This document shows positions 35,074 through 44,593 of a DNA stretch of 64,000 nucleotides, in pieces. The position numbers were made by a program, and so were the translations under genes. The DNA lies in contig NZ_JACJPY010000015.1 of the NCBI RefSeq assembly GCF_014696345.1, positions 1 to 64,000 of the forward strand, in the 5' to 3' direction. Origin of the DNA: Pseudanabaena cinerea FACHB-1277 (GTDB lineage: Bacteria > Cyanobacteriota > Cyanobacteriia > Pseudanabaenales > Pseudanabaenaceae). Within the stretch, counting starts at the first letter, position 1, and each line of letters begins with the position of its first letter. The notes below the pieces were generated by a model that saw only the letters and a list, made by a program, of their open reading frames with translations, did not search any database and had not been told where the DNA came from.

Positions 35074-35146
35074 TGGAGAATAGGAGGCTCGAACCCCTGA
35101 CCTCTGCGGTGCGATCGCAGCACTCTACCAACTGAGCTAATTCCCC
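35074..35146 (-). tRNA. tRNA-Ala, anticodon CGC
   Basis: This 73-nt cloverleaf on the minus strand has acceptor GGGGAAT/ATTCTCC, with the G3-U70 pair that identifies alanine tRNAs. The D-arm is GCTC...GAGT. The anticodon arm is CTGCG-ATCGCAC-CGCAG, so the anticodon is CGC. The T-arm is AGGGG-TTCGAGC-CTCCT and the discriminator is A. CCA is not encoded. The anticodon arm contains the HIP1 octamer GCGATCGC. The gene lies between a microsatellite and lptC. Confidence 0.93.
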
Positions 35147-35230
35147 ATACGGCTTGCCATTCTAACACAAATATGCCAACGAAAACCTAAAATATAGCGA
35201 AAATAATTCTCGATATTGAGCAGATGTCTG

Positions 35231-36358
35231 TTAGGGCGTGAGCGTGGTCAATACATTTGCCCCTGTGACCGTCACTGTTTGCTGTTCGAGATTTGCCACA
35301 GCGCGATCGCCCTGCACATTTAGATCTTTGTCAGGCTGTCGATAGTTGATATTGCCATCGGCAGTAATGGACTTATTGGGAATTTGCCATTCCACGCGAT
35401 CGGCTGTTACCAAACCCTGTGTCGACTGCAAACTTGCAGATACCTGTCCCATAAGATTAATCTTTTCTTCCTTTACCTGCGCCTCTCCCCTTTGAGCATT
35501 GATCACAATTCCGCGCCCTTTGCTAGTTGCCGTAAAAGCTTCGGGCAATGTAATTAACTCCTTGTCCAAATTCCATGCAGCAATGCTAGCAGTGATATTC
35601 ACATCTAAGGTCGGATCTTCAGCTTGAATGTCGCCTGTAAACGTAACTTCCTGCTTAGCAATATCCCATTTACCTTGATTTGCCTTCAGTTGCAGCTTAT
35701 CCTGCACTTGGATCACCGACAAAGGCACATCGGAAAAGACCAGACTTTTTTGGGCTTCCCAAGTGATTTTTTCACTTTGCATCTTCAATGGTGGCTTCAC
35801 CATCGTGACAACCACATCTTTCTCAAGACTGTAAACATCAGTACTAGGCTTAGCCGTTAATTCTTTGCCAGTCATTTTTAGCTTATCAGCCTTGCGTTCA
35901 ATCTCAATATTGCCCCCAGCCTTGAGAAGATCCGCTTCTGACTTCCAAACCATGCGATCGGCTTTCATATTGATCTTTTCCTGCACAGCGATCGCCTCAA
36001 TACTACCCTGCAAAGAAATTTCCCTAGATACCTGATCAATAGTTCCTTTATCGCCGACCGCTTCCATCAGCAGTTCCCCCCCACGATAAAACTTGCCCTT
36101 CACCGCTTCCACATCCGCAATTTTGCGATCCTCTCGATAGTCAGCCTGCTTGGCAGTAATTTCCCATAGCAGCTTGCCATCAGCATCAAACTCAGTCAAT
36201 GTGATATTTTGCAAAGTTGAGCCAGCGATCGTTTCTGTCCTATTCAGAGTTGGCAAGGGTGGACGCAAAAATATGAACCATCCCAACCCAAAAATAGCGA
36301 TCGTCAGGACAAAAAGAATAATGAACAGGCGCAGATTTTGGCGGCTAAATATTTTCAT
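35231..36358 (-). CDS. lptC: LptC-type lipopolysaccharide export protein
   Basis: This 375-residue protein has an N-terminal membrane anchor (about 12-31). Two or more LptC/OstA-like beta-jellyroll units follow: LTEFDADGKLLWEITAKQADYREDRKIADVEAVKG, then a second set around VFSDVPLSVIQVQDKLQLKANQGKWD. Cyanobacterial LptC is longer than the E. coli one (191 residues), consistent with this. It bridges LptBFG to LptA in LPS transport. The other lpt genes are not in the window. Confidence 0.85.
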   Translation of the reverse strand: MKIFSRQNLRLFIILFVLTIAIFGLGWFIFLRPPLPTLNRTETIAGSTLQNITLTEFDADGKLLWEITAKQADYREDRKIADVEAVKGKFYRGGELLMEAVGDKGTIDQVSREISLQGSIEAIAVQEKINMKADRMVWKSEADLLKAGGNIEIERKADKLKMTGKELTAKPSTDVYSLEKDVVVTMVKPPLKMQSEKITWEAQKSLVFSDVPLSVIQVQDKLQLKANQGKWDIAKQEVTFTGDIQAEDPTLDVNITASIAAWNLDKELITLPEAFTATSKGRGIVINAQRGEAQVKEEKINLMGQVSASLQSTQGLVTADRVEWQIPNKSITADGNINYRQPDKDLNVQGDRAVANLEQQTVTVTGANVLTTLTP

Positions 36359-36401
36359 GTAAATATTTTCCTATACAACTGTAAGTATTTATCAGTATTT
36401 A

Positions 36402-37145
36402 TCAGTATTTGGTATTAATGCTATAGCGCTTTTCGTAGAGGCGGTTGAGATGTTTAGGATCGATTTTGAGATGATAGCAGAGCTTTAATAATTGATTAAG
36501 CAGGGCATGGCGATAAATGCCCCTTTGTCGAAAACGCCTTGCCGAGGTAATCACCGTACCATCCACTAGCATAGGTTTGGTAAATTGACAGAGGCGATCG
36601 CTCAGAACTGTATCTTCAAAAATATCTAAATCAGGAATATTGCCGATTTTTGTGAGCAAATCACGACTCACAAAGGGACAATGATCAAAATAAACAATCC
36701 CCTTTTGCTTCGCCCTAATATGGCTAGAATACCAAGATGTGAACTTTAACAGCCAATGCTGATCGTCAAAGCTATGGTAAAACGCTCCCCAAATAATATT
36801 AGAATATTCAGGCGCTACGGCACTAAGCGATCGCCTAATGATCGCCAAGACTCGCACCTCTGGCAAAAGGGTCGCGGGATGATGTAACAAAATCGTCTCT
36901 CCCTGACTAATCGCAATGCCATCATTAAATCTTTGGGCGCGGTTTCTCGCAAGCGATCGGGCAACTTTTAAGTTAGCATAGCGTTGGGCATAGTTATTTA
37001 CAACTATTTCCGTGTCATCTTCGCTAGGGCTAACTACAGCAATAATTTCAATATCACCAACTTGATGAACTAAGTTGGTGAGAATGCGCTCCAGATATCC
37101 ATGCCTGATTTCATTTAGGCATGGCAAAATAATCGAAAGTTCCAT
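36402..37145 (-). CDS. Family 2 glycosyltransferase
   Basis: This 247-residue GT-A fold protein has LSIILPCLNEIRHGYLERILTNL, IIAVVSPSEDDTE, ARNRAQRFNDGIAISQGETILLHHPATLLP and FEDTVLSDRL. These are the nucleotide-sugar-binding start and the acceptor ED motif of GT2. The DxD-like position is replaced by HHPAT, which is seen in several cyanobacterial members. The sugar and acceptor are unknown. It is divergent from the kinase at 37183. Confidence 0.85.
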   Translation of the reverse strand: MELSIILPCLNEIRHGYLERILTNLVHQVGDIEIIAVVSPSEDDTEIVVNNYAQRYANLKVARSLARNRAQRFNDGIAISQGETILLHHPATLLPEVRVLAIIRRSLSAVAPEYSNIIWGAFYHSFDDQHWLLKFTSWYSSHIRAKQKGIVYFDHCPFVSRDLLTKIGNIPDLDIFEDTVLSDRLCQFTKPMLVDGTVITSARRFRQRGIYRHALLNQLLKLCYHLKIDPKHLNRLYEKRYSINTKY

Positions 37146-37182
37146 ACTGGCTATACAAATTAGATTGGGGTTGGATTTAATT

Positions 37183-38493
37183 ATGAATGTAGATCGCGAA
37201 AATCATGAAACAAGTGATGCAATAAACAACGAAAAGGCTAGATCACCTAAAGATAACTTGGTTTTGATTGTTGATGATACTCTCTATAATATTCAGTTGC
37301 TATCTCTAATGCTATTGCGGCAGGGCTATCAAGTAGAGCAAGCTAACAACGGACTAGAGGCTTTGGCGAAAGTAAAGGAAAGACCACCAGATATTATCTT
37401 ATTAGATATTCGGATGCCTGATATCAATGGCTATGAGGTTTGCTCACGCTTGAAGGCTGATCCATTCACAGAAGATATTCCCATCATTTTTATTAGTTCT
37501 GTAGAAGATGCATCAGATAAAGTAGAAGCCTTTTCTGTTGGAGGTGTGGACTATATTAGTAAACCATTTCAGTTAATTGAAGTGCTTGCCAGAATTGAAA
37601 CCCACCTGCGTTTATGCTCTCTACAAAGGCGCTTGCAAGAACAAAATGAACAGCTACAGCTATCGGCAGAAGTATTGTCGCGATCGCTCAAACAAGAAAG
37701 AGAGCTTAGTCAGATGAAAACAGATTTTATTTCCGTTGTTTCCCATGAGTTTCGCACACCCCTAACGACAATTCAGAGTGCCTCAGAGTTGTTAGAATAT
37801 TATGAATGGACTAAGGAAGAGCAAATAGAACAATTACACCAAATTCAAGCGGAAGTCAAACATATGACAGCATTGATGGAAGATGTATTATTTTTGAGTC
37901 GGGCAAATACCAATAAATCCAAAATCAATCCCACGGAATTTGATCTATTAAAATTCTGTAATCAACTGCTCAGGCAAATGCAAAGAACCTTTGCGAAAAA
38001 CTATACTATTAACTCTCGGCTTCAAGTCCATGTCATTGATGATGCAAACAGAAATCTCGCGAATAGTCCCCCTGATATAGTTATTGAAAATCTGCACCTT
38101 CAAAATGAGATCGCTCCCCTCATGGTGAATATGGATGAGAAGTTATTGCGTCAAATTTTAACCAATTTACTGACCAACGCCTTCAAATATTCGCCAGAGC
38201 ATAGCCAAGTTAAATTTGATTTGACAGTCACACAAGAAACTGTTACTTTTTCTATTTGCGATCAGGGAATTGGCATTCCCAGTGATGATCTAGAACATTT
38301 ATTTAATGCCTTTCATCGGGGTAAAAATGTCGGGATATTGCCTGGCACTGGTTTGGGCTTGTCAATTGTCAGAAACTGCGTCAACCTTTGCAAAGGAAGT
38401 ATATCGGTAAATAGCCAACTAAATGTTGGCACAGAATTTGTGGTGACTTTGCCTATCCATCATCTAGCTGATGATGACTGTGATACCGAATAA
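37183..38493 (+). CDS. Hybrid response regulator-histidine kinase
   Basis: With the ATG at 37183 the protein is 436 residues. A farther upstream start would overlap the divergent glycosyltransferase gene and adds no domain. The receiver covers about 25-145 with Asp75 in ILLDIRMPD and Lys127 in ISKPF. HisKA has His188 in SVVSHEFRTPLTTIQSA. The ATPase has ILTNLLTNAFKYSPE, ICDQGIGIP and GTGLGLSIVRNCV. It is followed at 64 bases by a second receiver-kinase on the same strand, so the two may work in one relay. Confidence 0.9.
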   Translation: MNVDRENHETSDAINNEKARSPKDNLVLIVDDTLYNIQLLSLMLLRQGYQVEQANNGLEALAKVKERPPDIILLDIRMPDINGYEVCSRLKADPFTEDIPIIFISSVEDASDKVEAFSVGGVDYISKPFQLIEVLARIETHLRLCSLQRRLQEQNEQLQLSAEVLSRSLKQERELSQMKTDFISVVSHEFRTPLTTIQSASELLEYYEWTKEEQIEQLHQIQAEVKHMTALMEDVLFLSRANTNKSKINPTEFDLLKFCNQLLRQMQRTFAKNYTINSRLQVHVIDDANRNLANSPPDIVIENLHLQNEIAPLMVNMDEKLLRQILTNLLTNAFKYSPEHSQVKFDLTVTQETVTFSICDQGIGIPSDDLEHLFNAFHRGKNVGILPGTGLGLSIVRNCVNLCKGSISVNSQLNVGTEFVVTLPIHHLADDDCDTE

Positions 38494-38557
38494 GTCACTC
38501 AATATCATTATCAGAATCATTATAATATTAGGTTAGACACCATCATAATTTGTAGAT

Positions 38558-39655
38558 ATGAAAAAAATCCTACTTATCGAAGATAACCCCAATGTTCTGC
38601 TCAATACAGCCAAGATGTTGCAGGCAGAGGGTTATGCGGTTATCACTGCCAATAATGGACGCGATGGCATTAATCTAGCACAGCAGACCATACCCAGCTT
38701 GGTCATTTGTGACATCATGATGCCTGAGGTTGACGGATATGGTGTTATTCAGGCTTTACGAGCTAACTCTGCTACCACAGCAATTCCATTTATGTTTTTA
38801 AGCGCCAAATCTGATAAGGCTGACTTTCGGCATGGCATGGAACTAGGTTCTGATGACTATTTGACTAAGCCATTTACCAGAGATGAATTGCTAAGTGCCA
38901 TTAGCGCCCAGTTTAGAAAGCAAGACATTATTAGTAGCTATTACAAGCAGGAATTAGACAATCTGCGTAGTAATATTTCCAAATCACTGCCTCATCAGTT
39001 ATTATTCCCTGCGATTGAGGTGATGGGCTTGGCGGACATTTTGGTTAAAAACTATCACGCAATGGAATCCCATGAAGTCCCTGATATTGGGCGGCGAATT
39101 CGCAAGGCAGGGCGGGATATGCACGAAATGGTGAAAAAATTTTTGTTGTATGCGGAACTGGAGTCAAAGGAAAATTCTACGGAATGGAATGATCAGGTTG
39201 CTAACAGCAAAACAACTTTTGTGGATATTGAGATTGCTAGCTGTGCCAAGGATATCGCCAACAATGCTAACCGTTTATCCGATTTGCAGTTGCATATTCA
39301 AGACGCTAGCATTCAGATCTCTGACTCCTATCTCAATGTGATTACCAAGGAAATTATTGATAATGCTTTTAAAGCATCCCATGAGGGCAGTCCTGTTAAT
39401 GTGTTAGGAACCTATGATGATCGCGAATATTGCCTATGTGTGAGCGATCATGGTCATGGCTTTGAGTCTGAGCAGATGACAAATCTGGGGGCATATGTCA
39501 AGTTTGAGAAAAAGCTTTATGTGCAGCAGGGTACTAGTTTAGGTTTACCCATTGTCAAGCGCCTAGCCGAACTCCACAAGGGCAGGCTAGAGATTGAGAG
39601 CATTCCCTATGAACTAACTACGGTCAAAGTGTTTCTGCCCTTATATTTGCAATGA
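38558..39655 (+). CDS. Hybrid response regulator-kinase with atypical H-box
   Basis: This 365-residue protein has a receiver at about 1-120 with Asp52 in ICDIMMPEVDG and Lys104 in YLTKPF. The expected H-box reads SLPHQLLFPAIEVMG: His146 is kept, but the usual E-x-R/N-T-P that follows is altered. The ATPase domain has EIIDNAFKAS, VSDHGHGFE and GTSLGLPIVKRLAE, so nucleotide boxes are present with a shortened F box. It may be a phosphatase or a slow kinase. It follows the previous hybrid kinase in the same direction. Confidence 0.85.
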   Translation: MKKILLIEDNPNVLLNTAKMLQAEGYAVITANNGRDGINLAQQTIPSLVICDIMMPEVDGYGVIQALRANSATTAIPFMFLSAKSDKADFRHGMELGSDDYLTKPFTRDELLSAISAQFRKQDIISSYYKQELDNLRSNISKSLPHQLLFPAIEVMGLADILVKNYHAMESHEVPDIGRRIRKAGRDMHEMVKKFLLYAELESKENSTEWNDQVANSKTTFVDIEIASCAKDIANNANRLSDLQLHIQDASIQISDSYLNVITKEIIDNAFKASHEGSPVNVLGTYDDREYCLCVSDHGHGFESEQMTNLGAYVKFEKKLYVQQGTSLGLPIVKRLAELHKGRLEIESIPYELTTVKVFLPLYLQ

Positions 39656-39709
39656 AAATATTTGCCAGTCAATCGGTAGGACGGCACATTTCAGCAACGT
39701 AGTTATAGA

Positions 39710-40519
39710 TTAATTTAGATTAATTTGACCCCGCAGGAAGGTTTTGGCTCTGCCTTTGAGAAGTACCCGATCGCCGCGATCGCTAACCTGCAAAATGCCA
39801 GTACGTTTTGATAGCTGTTTGGCAATTAGGTCAGCTTTGCCCATACGTGCTGCCCAATAGGGAACAAGACAACAATGGGCAGAACCAGTTACAGGATCTT
39901 CAGGAATGCCTGCCTTGGGCGCAAAAAATCTCGATACAAAATCATAGGGATGATTGTGATCGGCGATCGCGGTAATGATCAAGCCCAAAGCATCTAGCTC
40001 CGCGATATGCCCCATCTGGGGGCGAAAGTTTTGAACGGATGCCTCAGATTCTAGTAAAACCGTAATGTAATCAAGGCTGCGCCCCAAACACTCGTAAATC
40101 TTGCCTGTGAGCATCTCTGCTAAAATGCGCTGCGATCGCGTTGAACATTGATGATATTTTGCTGACGGGAAGTCCATCACAATTAAATCCTGCTCGAAGC
40201 TAATGTGCAAGTCACCACTCAAGGTCGAAAAAATTAAGGGGTGCTGAGGATCAATCCCCCCCGACTCACGCAAATTATGGGCGATCGCTAGGGTCGCGTG
40301 ACCACAGATTGGCACTTCCTGTGTGGGGGTAAACCAACGCAAATGAAAGTGATTTGGCGCTAGGAGTTTTGTAAAAGCAGTTTCTGATAGGTTAATCTCA
40401 GCCGCGATAGACTGCATAACTCGATCTTCGAGAAATTCATCAACGATCGCGGTTGCCGCAGGGTTGCCACAAAAGACCTGATCTGTAAAAGCATCAATAA
40501 TTGCGATCGGGATTTGCAT
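39710..40519 (-). CDS. PhzF family isomerase/epimerase-like protein
   Basis: This 269-residue protein has the diaminopimelate-epimerase-like fold of PhzF. Features are IDAFTDQVFCGNPAA, catalytic Glu46 in NLSETAF, RWFTPTQEVPICGHATLA and AGIPEDPVTGSAHCCLVPYWA. Most PhzF members outside phenazine clusters act on unknown small molecules. No phenazine genes are near. Confidence 0.9.
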   Translation of the reverse strand: MQIPIAIIDAFTDQVFCGNPAATAIVDEFLEDRVMQSIAAEINLSETAFTKLLAPNHFHLRWFTPTQEVPICGHATLAIAHNLRESGGIDPQHPLIFSTLSGDLHISFEQDLIVMDFPSAKYHQCSTRSQRILAEMLTGKIYECLGRSLDYITVLLESEASVQNFRPQMGHIAELDALGLIITAIADHNHPYDFVSRFFAPKAGIPEDPVTGSAHCCLVPYWAARMGKADLIAKQLSKRTGILQVSDRGDRVLLKGRAKTFLRGQINLN

Positions 40520-40900
40520 AAGTTTTTTGGAAAGTTTTCAGAAAGTTTATCAAGAGAAAGTTTATCAAGAGATTTTATTACAGAGACTAGCGATCAAACC
40601 CAACCAAGCAAAACTTTAGAAGTTTTGCTCCGCGATGATTTTAAAGTTTTCGCTGTACTATTCAAAACCTCAACAAACTGTATATCGAATTTATGTTAAG
40701 TTTTGGATTCTCCGCAAAATTGCGTGGCAAGATAAGCTTAGTCTGTATCCTTAATCACAGACACCAAAGATATACATCCAAATTATATCTAGAAATTTTA
40801 TATTTAAATTATGATTGTCAATATTTTCTATCGTTGCCATTGACGGTCTTTTAACCCCATAGCCACAGACAACTAGAAGAATTACCTTAAGAGTTTAGTT
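40520..40900. other. Intergenic region
   Basis: No gene is recognised. A 16-bp direct repeat (AAAGTTTATCAAGAGA, 40543-40574) lies at its start. The remainder is AT-rich leader for the DUF4327 gene; a short open frame at 40514-40699 is built on the repeat and is not supported. Confidence 0.5.
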
Positions 40901-41122
40901 ATGCTGCAAACACTTTATTATTCAATTGGTGCAATCCAAGACGAGGCAAAGCATTTGATCGAAAGCGGCAAGCTTAGCCGCAGTCAGCCGATCCATAATC
41001 TTTGTCGGTTCTTTCGCGATCGCGAATGGTGTCAAATCGAACGCGAACTAGAGGATCATCAATATTTACTGCGCGATCGCATTTGTGACTTAATTAGTCA
41101 AGAATGTTGGCAAAACGACTAG
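40901..41122 (+). CDS. DUF4327 family protein
   Basis: This 73-residue cyanobacterial family member has YSIGAIQDEAKHLIE-GKLSRSQPI, LCRFFRDREW, and ELEDHQYLLRDRICDLI. It is all-helical and soluble. No biochemical role is known. It is a single gene. Confidence 0.85.
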   Translation: MLQTLYYSIGAIQDEAKHLIESGKLSRSQPIHNLCRFFRDREWCQIERELEDHQYLLRDRICDLISQECWQND

Positions 41123-41470
41123 AGTTACAGCCCATAGTTGCTTTGATTCCCTAGCCCCCCTTTCGTAAGGGGAGAGATTAAAAAAGCTCCCCTTTGTAAG
41201 TGGGATTTAGGGGGATCAAAACTTTCCAAACAGGCTCTTAGTTAAGCTTTCAACATTTTCTCTAGGTTTTAATCCAGTTTAAAACGCTGTAATTCTCATA
41301 CAAGGATATACAATGCTATAGGAAAGTATGTAACTATATTCAACCATTTCCCGCTAAATTTAGTAAAATCTAGGGAAATATCTAGCAGAAAGCTATGTTT
41401 AACAGCATAGCTAGTTAACCAATCATCAACGGATTTAATTCAATCTGTTGGGGAGTCAGCAAAAGCAAAA
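41123..41470. other. Intergenic region with dispersed inverted repeat
   Basis: No gene is seen. A repeat at about 41138-41222 has inverted ends (TTGATTCCCTAGCCCCC and GGATTTAGGGGGATCAAA) and an internal AAGGGGAG/CTCCCCTT hairpin. A similar CCCCCTCAATCTCCTTAAG sequence occurs near 51703. The rest is the leader of cphB. Confidence 0.55.
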
Positions 41471-42385
41471 ATGAGTCAAGGTATTAGCTTAATTAATCGC
41501 CTCAAACAATTTGTTGATCAATCTGCTAGTATGCTGAACTTAGACGAAGATATAGCAATAGATAGGGGCATGACTCAAATTATCAAATCGGCGGTAATGG
41601 TAATAGGTGGTGGCGAGGATAAGGTTCAAGATCGCAAGATCCTCAAAGCTTTTGTAGAAAATTGTGGTGGTTCCCAAGCCTGCATTGCTATTATTCCCTG
41701 CGCTTCTAGAGAGCCAGACATTATTGGGCGAATTTATCACGATATTTTTACCGATTTGGGAGCCAAACAGGTTGAGGTTCTTGATATTCGTGAGCGCCCT
41801 CACCACGACTATCCACAAGCCGAAGCTTTGGTGGATCGGTTTACAGGTATTTTTATGACAGGCGGCGATCAGTTGCGCCTATGTGGTTTGATCGCTGATA
41901 CCCCCTTTGCAATTACGATCGCCAAGCGGATTAATGAGCAGAAAATTGTCTTGGCGGGTACGAGCGCGGGGGCGGCGGCAATGGGTTATCACATGATCTC
42001 AGGGGGCAGCAGTGGCGAGTCACCCCATAAGGAATTGATCAATATGAGTACAGGCTTGAATATTTTGCCTGAAATTATTGTCGATCAGCATTTTCATAAC
42101 CGCAATCGCATGGCACGTTTGATGACCGCGATCGCTGCCCATCCCGATCGCCTTGGCGTGGGCATTGACGAAGATACGGTTGCCATTTTTGAACCCAATC
42201 ATATTTTGCGAGTGATGGGACGCGGCACTGTCACCGTAATCGACCCTGGCGAAGTCTCCTACAGCAATCAACTATGGGTCAGTGGGTCAGCACCGCTTAC
42301 CATTCATAATCTGCGGGTACATATTTTGGCAACGGGTTGTAAATATCACCTGCTCAAACGCATTCCCATCAGTCCTTCTGTGTAA
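41471..42385 (+). CDS. cphB: Cyanophycinase
   Basis: This 304-residue S51-family exopeptidase releases beta-Asp-Arg dipeptides from cyanophycin. It has the nucleophile Ser165 in LAGTSAGAAAMGYHMI, FMTGGDQLRLCGL, and VVDQHFHNRNRMARL-like IIVDQHFHNRNRMARL. The N-terminus is about 30 residues longer than the commonly known form; Met34 is an alternative start but lacks a good ribosome-binding site. cphA is not adjacent. The enzyme lets the cell use stored arginine and aspartate, which links it to the glnN gene later in the window. Confidence 0.94.
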   Translation: MSQGISLINRLKQFVDQSASMLNLDEDIAIDRGMTQIIKSAVMVIGGGEDKVQDRKILKAFVENCGGSQACIAIIPCASREPDIIGRIYHDIFTDLGAKQVEVLDIRERPHHDYPQAEALVDRFTGIFMTGGDQLRLCGLIADTPFAITIAKRINEQKIVLAGTSAGAAAMGYHMISGGSSGESPHKELINMSTGLNILPEIIVDQHFHNRNRMARLMTAIAAHPDRLGVGIDEDTVAIFEPNHILRVMGRGTVTVIDPGEVSYSNQLWVSGSAPLTIHNLRVHILATGCKYHLLKRIPISPSV

Positions 42386-42386
42386 T

Positions 42387-42425
42387 CCAAAAAGAAAGCG
42401 GCGCGATGCGGCGCTTTCTTTTTGG
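42387..42425. terminator. Terminator between cphB and the SPFH gene
   Basis: CCAAAAAGAAAGC pairs with GCTTTCTTTTTGG across a GC-rich loop. It lies between convergent genes and can act both ways. Confidence 0.8.
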
Positions 42426-42432
42426 TTTGGTA

Positions 42433-43413
42433 TTATTTACGGTCATTTAACATATCGCCACTTTCAGGCACATCAACAATCGACTTCAGCCCTTCAAGGG
42501 TTGAGGGCAGCGATCGCGGGTCCATAAACATAACCTTGCTGCTGGCGCTAGAGCCAATGGTTGTACCCATAGAAATATAATTTTGCGCCAGTAAAAATTG
42601 CAGCGCCTCCTGTGCTTGAGCATTACCCTTCATCGACTGCAAAAGTACCTGCATCGCTTGGGCAGTACCTTGTGCCTTGAGTACTTGCTCCTGTCGCTCT
42701 GCCTCTGCCCTCAAGATCCGTGACTGCTTCTGCCCCTCCGCCTCCAAGATCGCCGCTTTTTGCGAAGCCTCAGCATTGAGCAATTGCGAATCCGCTAAAC
42801 CTTTAGCCTTGTTGATTGCTGCCTCCCGTTCCCCCTCAGAGGTGAGGATCGCGGCTCTTTTTTTACGCTCGGCGGTCATTTGCAATTCCATTGACTCCTG
42901 CACCGCCTTGGCAGGCAAAATGTCCCGTAGCTCCACCCTTGTCACCTTGACCCCCCAAGGATCGGTGGCTTCATCAAGATCGCGCAGTAAAATTTCATTA
43001 ATTTTATTACGGGCAGTAAATGTCTCATCTAACTCTAAACTACCCAGTTCAGCGCGAATTTGGGTGAGGACAATGTTGGTCATGGCTTGGTGCAGGTTGT
43101 CGACCCGATAAAAGGCTTTCTCCATGTCCATAACGCGCCAATAAACCACTGCATCCGCCGTAATCGATACGTTATCGCGGGTAATACATTGCTGGGGCGG
43201 AATATCAAGCACTTGCTCTTTGATCGAGCCACGATAGGTAACACTATCGACATAGGGCAGGATAAAATGCGGCCCTGCGGGTAGTTTGCGTTTATATTTG
43301 CCAAAGGAAGCGACCAACGCCTCTTCCCCCTGATTGACAATTTTAAAAGAGGCTCCACCAACGGTGAAAAATACCCCTGCACCGATCGCAAAGCTAACTA
43401 ACAGATCCATCAT
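42433..43413 (-). CDS. SPFH/band 7 membrane protein (stomatin-like)
   Basis: The protein has 326 residues with an N-terminal membrane anchor (about 3-22). The SPFH domain (about 25-190) shows [27 protein letters not shown], and VEVRDILPAK-like [24 protein letters not shown] long coiled coil rich in Ala/Glu/Arg then follows ([19 protein letters not shown]). It probably forms oligomeric cages or microdomains at the membrane that regulate proteases such as FtsH. No nfeD partner is adjacent. Confidence 0.9.
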   Translation of the reverse strand: MMDLLVSFAIGAGVFFTVGGASFKIVNQGEEALVASFGKYKRKLPAGPHFILPYVDSVTYRGSIKEQVLDIPPQQCITRDNVSITADAVVYWRVMDMEKAFYRVDNLHQAMTNIVLTQIRAELGSLELDETFTARNKINEILLRDLDEATDPWGVKVTRVELRDILPAKAVQESMELQMTAERKKRAAILTSEGEREAAINKAKGLADSQLLNAEASQKAAILEAEGQKQSRILRAEAERQEQVLKAQGTAQAMQVLLQSMKGNAQAQEALQFLLAQNYISMGTTIGSSASSKVMFMDPRSLPSTLEGLKSIVDVPESGDMLNDRK

Positions 43414-43544
43414 AATGGTTTACCAATGAGTGTATTGCTTATCGTTTTGCCAAACTTGGCTTTATTTTATGGCTGGGAATGTCTGTGGCAACTTTTCGAT
43501 CTTAAAAATTAATCTTAGATGCGGTCATCATCCTCAAATTTTTC

Positions 43545-44474
43545 ATGTTCCAGTTCCCATTGATAAGTAAATCATTGATTAAAATTGCTGTGGTTGGCGA
43601 TGTCCATGAATTATGGCAACCCATCGAGGATCGGCTGGCATTGCAAGCTTTGGGTGTGGATTTAGTGCTATTTGTGGGGGATTTTGGTAATGAGGCAGTA
43701 GAGGTGGTGCGGGCGATCGCCAGTCTCGATATCCCCAAAGCCATAATCTTAGGCAACCATGATGCTTGGTACAGCACAGGCAATCCTCACAGCAAAAATC
43801 CTTCTAAAAAGCAATGTCCCTACGATCGCACCAAGGAGGATCGGGTACAGCAGCAGTTAGAAATTTTAGGAGAAACCCATGTTGGTTATGGCTGGCTAGA
43901 CTTTCCCGAATTGCGGCTGTCGGTGGTGGGCGCACGTCCCTTTAGCTCTGGCGGCTCCAAATGGAAAAAGCAACATTTTTATCGCGATCGCTATGGCATT
44001 AATTGCTTCACCGAATCCACCCAACGTATTACTGAGGCGGTAAAGCAGACTAGTCAGGATACGCTGATTTTTTTGGGGCATAGTGGTCCTTGGGGGTTGG
44101 GGGCTGATGAGCATTCTCCTTGCGGTAAAGACTGGAAGCCCGTTGGCGGCGACTATGGCGATCCAGATTTAATGGAGGCAATTTCTAAATCCTATGGCAT
44201 GGGCAAACAGATTCCCCTCGTCACCTTTGGGCATATGCACCATCGTCTGCGGCATAATTCGCAACGTACCCGTGAGGCGATCGCCACTAATGACATGGGG
44301 ACAGTTTTCTTGAATGCTGCTTGCAGTCCGCGCTTGATTATAGAAAGCGATCAAACCTATCGCAGTTTTTCCATCGTCACCCTAGAGTCGGGGCAGGTGC
44401 AGCAAATATCACTGCTGTGGCTTAAAGGGATCGATCAAATTAGCAATGAGATTGTGCTTTTGGCAAATAACTAA
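43545..44474 (+). CDS. Calcineurin-like metallophosphoesterase, TIGR04168 type
   Basis: This 309-residue protein has all metal-binding blocks: VVGDVHELW, FVGDFGNE, ILGNHDAW, FLGHSGPWG and FGHMHHRLRH. The family is cyanobacterial and plastid-like and its substrate is unknown. The start is at 43545; an in-frame Met at residue 14 is not available, but the conserved domain begins at about residue 12. It is divergent from the SPFH gene. Confidence 0.9.
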   Translation: MFQFPLISKSLIKIAVVGDVHELWQPIEDRLALQALGVDLVLFVGDFGNEAVEVVRAIASLDIPKAIILGNHDAWYSTGNPHSKNPSKKQCPYDRTKEDRVQQQLEILGETHVGYGWLDFPELRLSVVGARPFSSGGSKWKKQHFYRDRYGINCFTESTQRITEAVKQTSQDTLIFLGHSGPWGLGADEHSPCGKDWKPVGGDYGDPDLMEAISKSYGMGKQIPLVTFGHMHHRLRHNSQRTREAIATNDMGTVFLNAACSPRLIIESDQTYRSFSIVTLESGQVQQISLLWLKGIDQISNEIVLLANN

Positions 44475-44593
44475 TCAGAGATTATGCTACAATCGCGCCC
44501 AACTTTCCTAAACCGCCTAAAATAGTTTTTCCCTACTTTTACTTTAATTTCCACTTTAATTTTCACTCTTCGCGACCTTTAGCTGGCAAGCAA

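Noticed and set aside
40514-40699. 61-codon frame after phzF
   Set aside because: It begins in the opposite-strand phzF start and is built from a 16-bp direct repeat, without ribosome-binding site.
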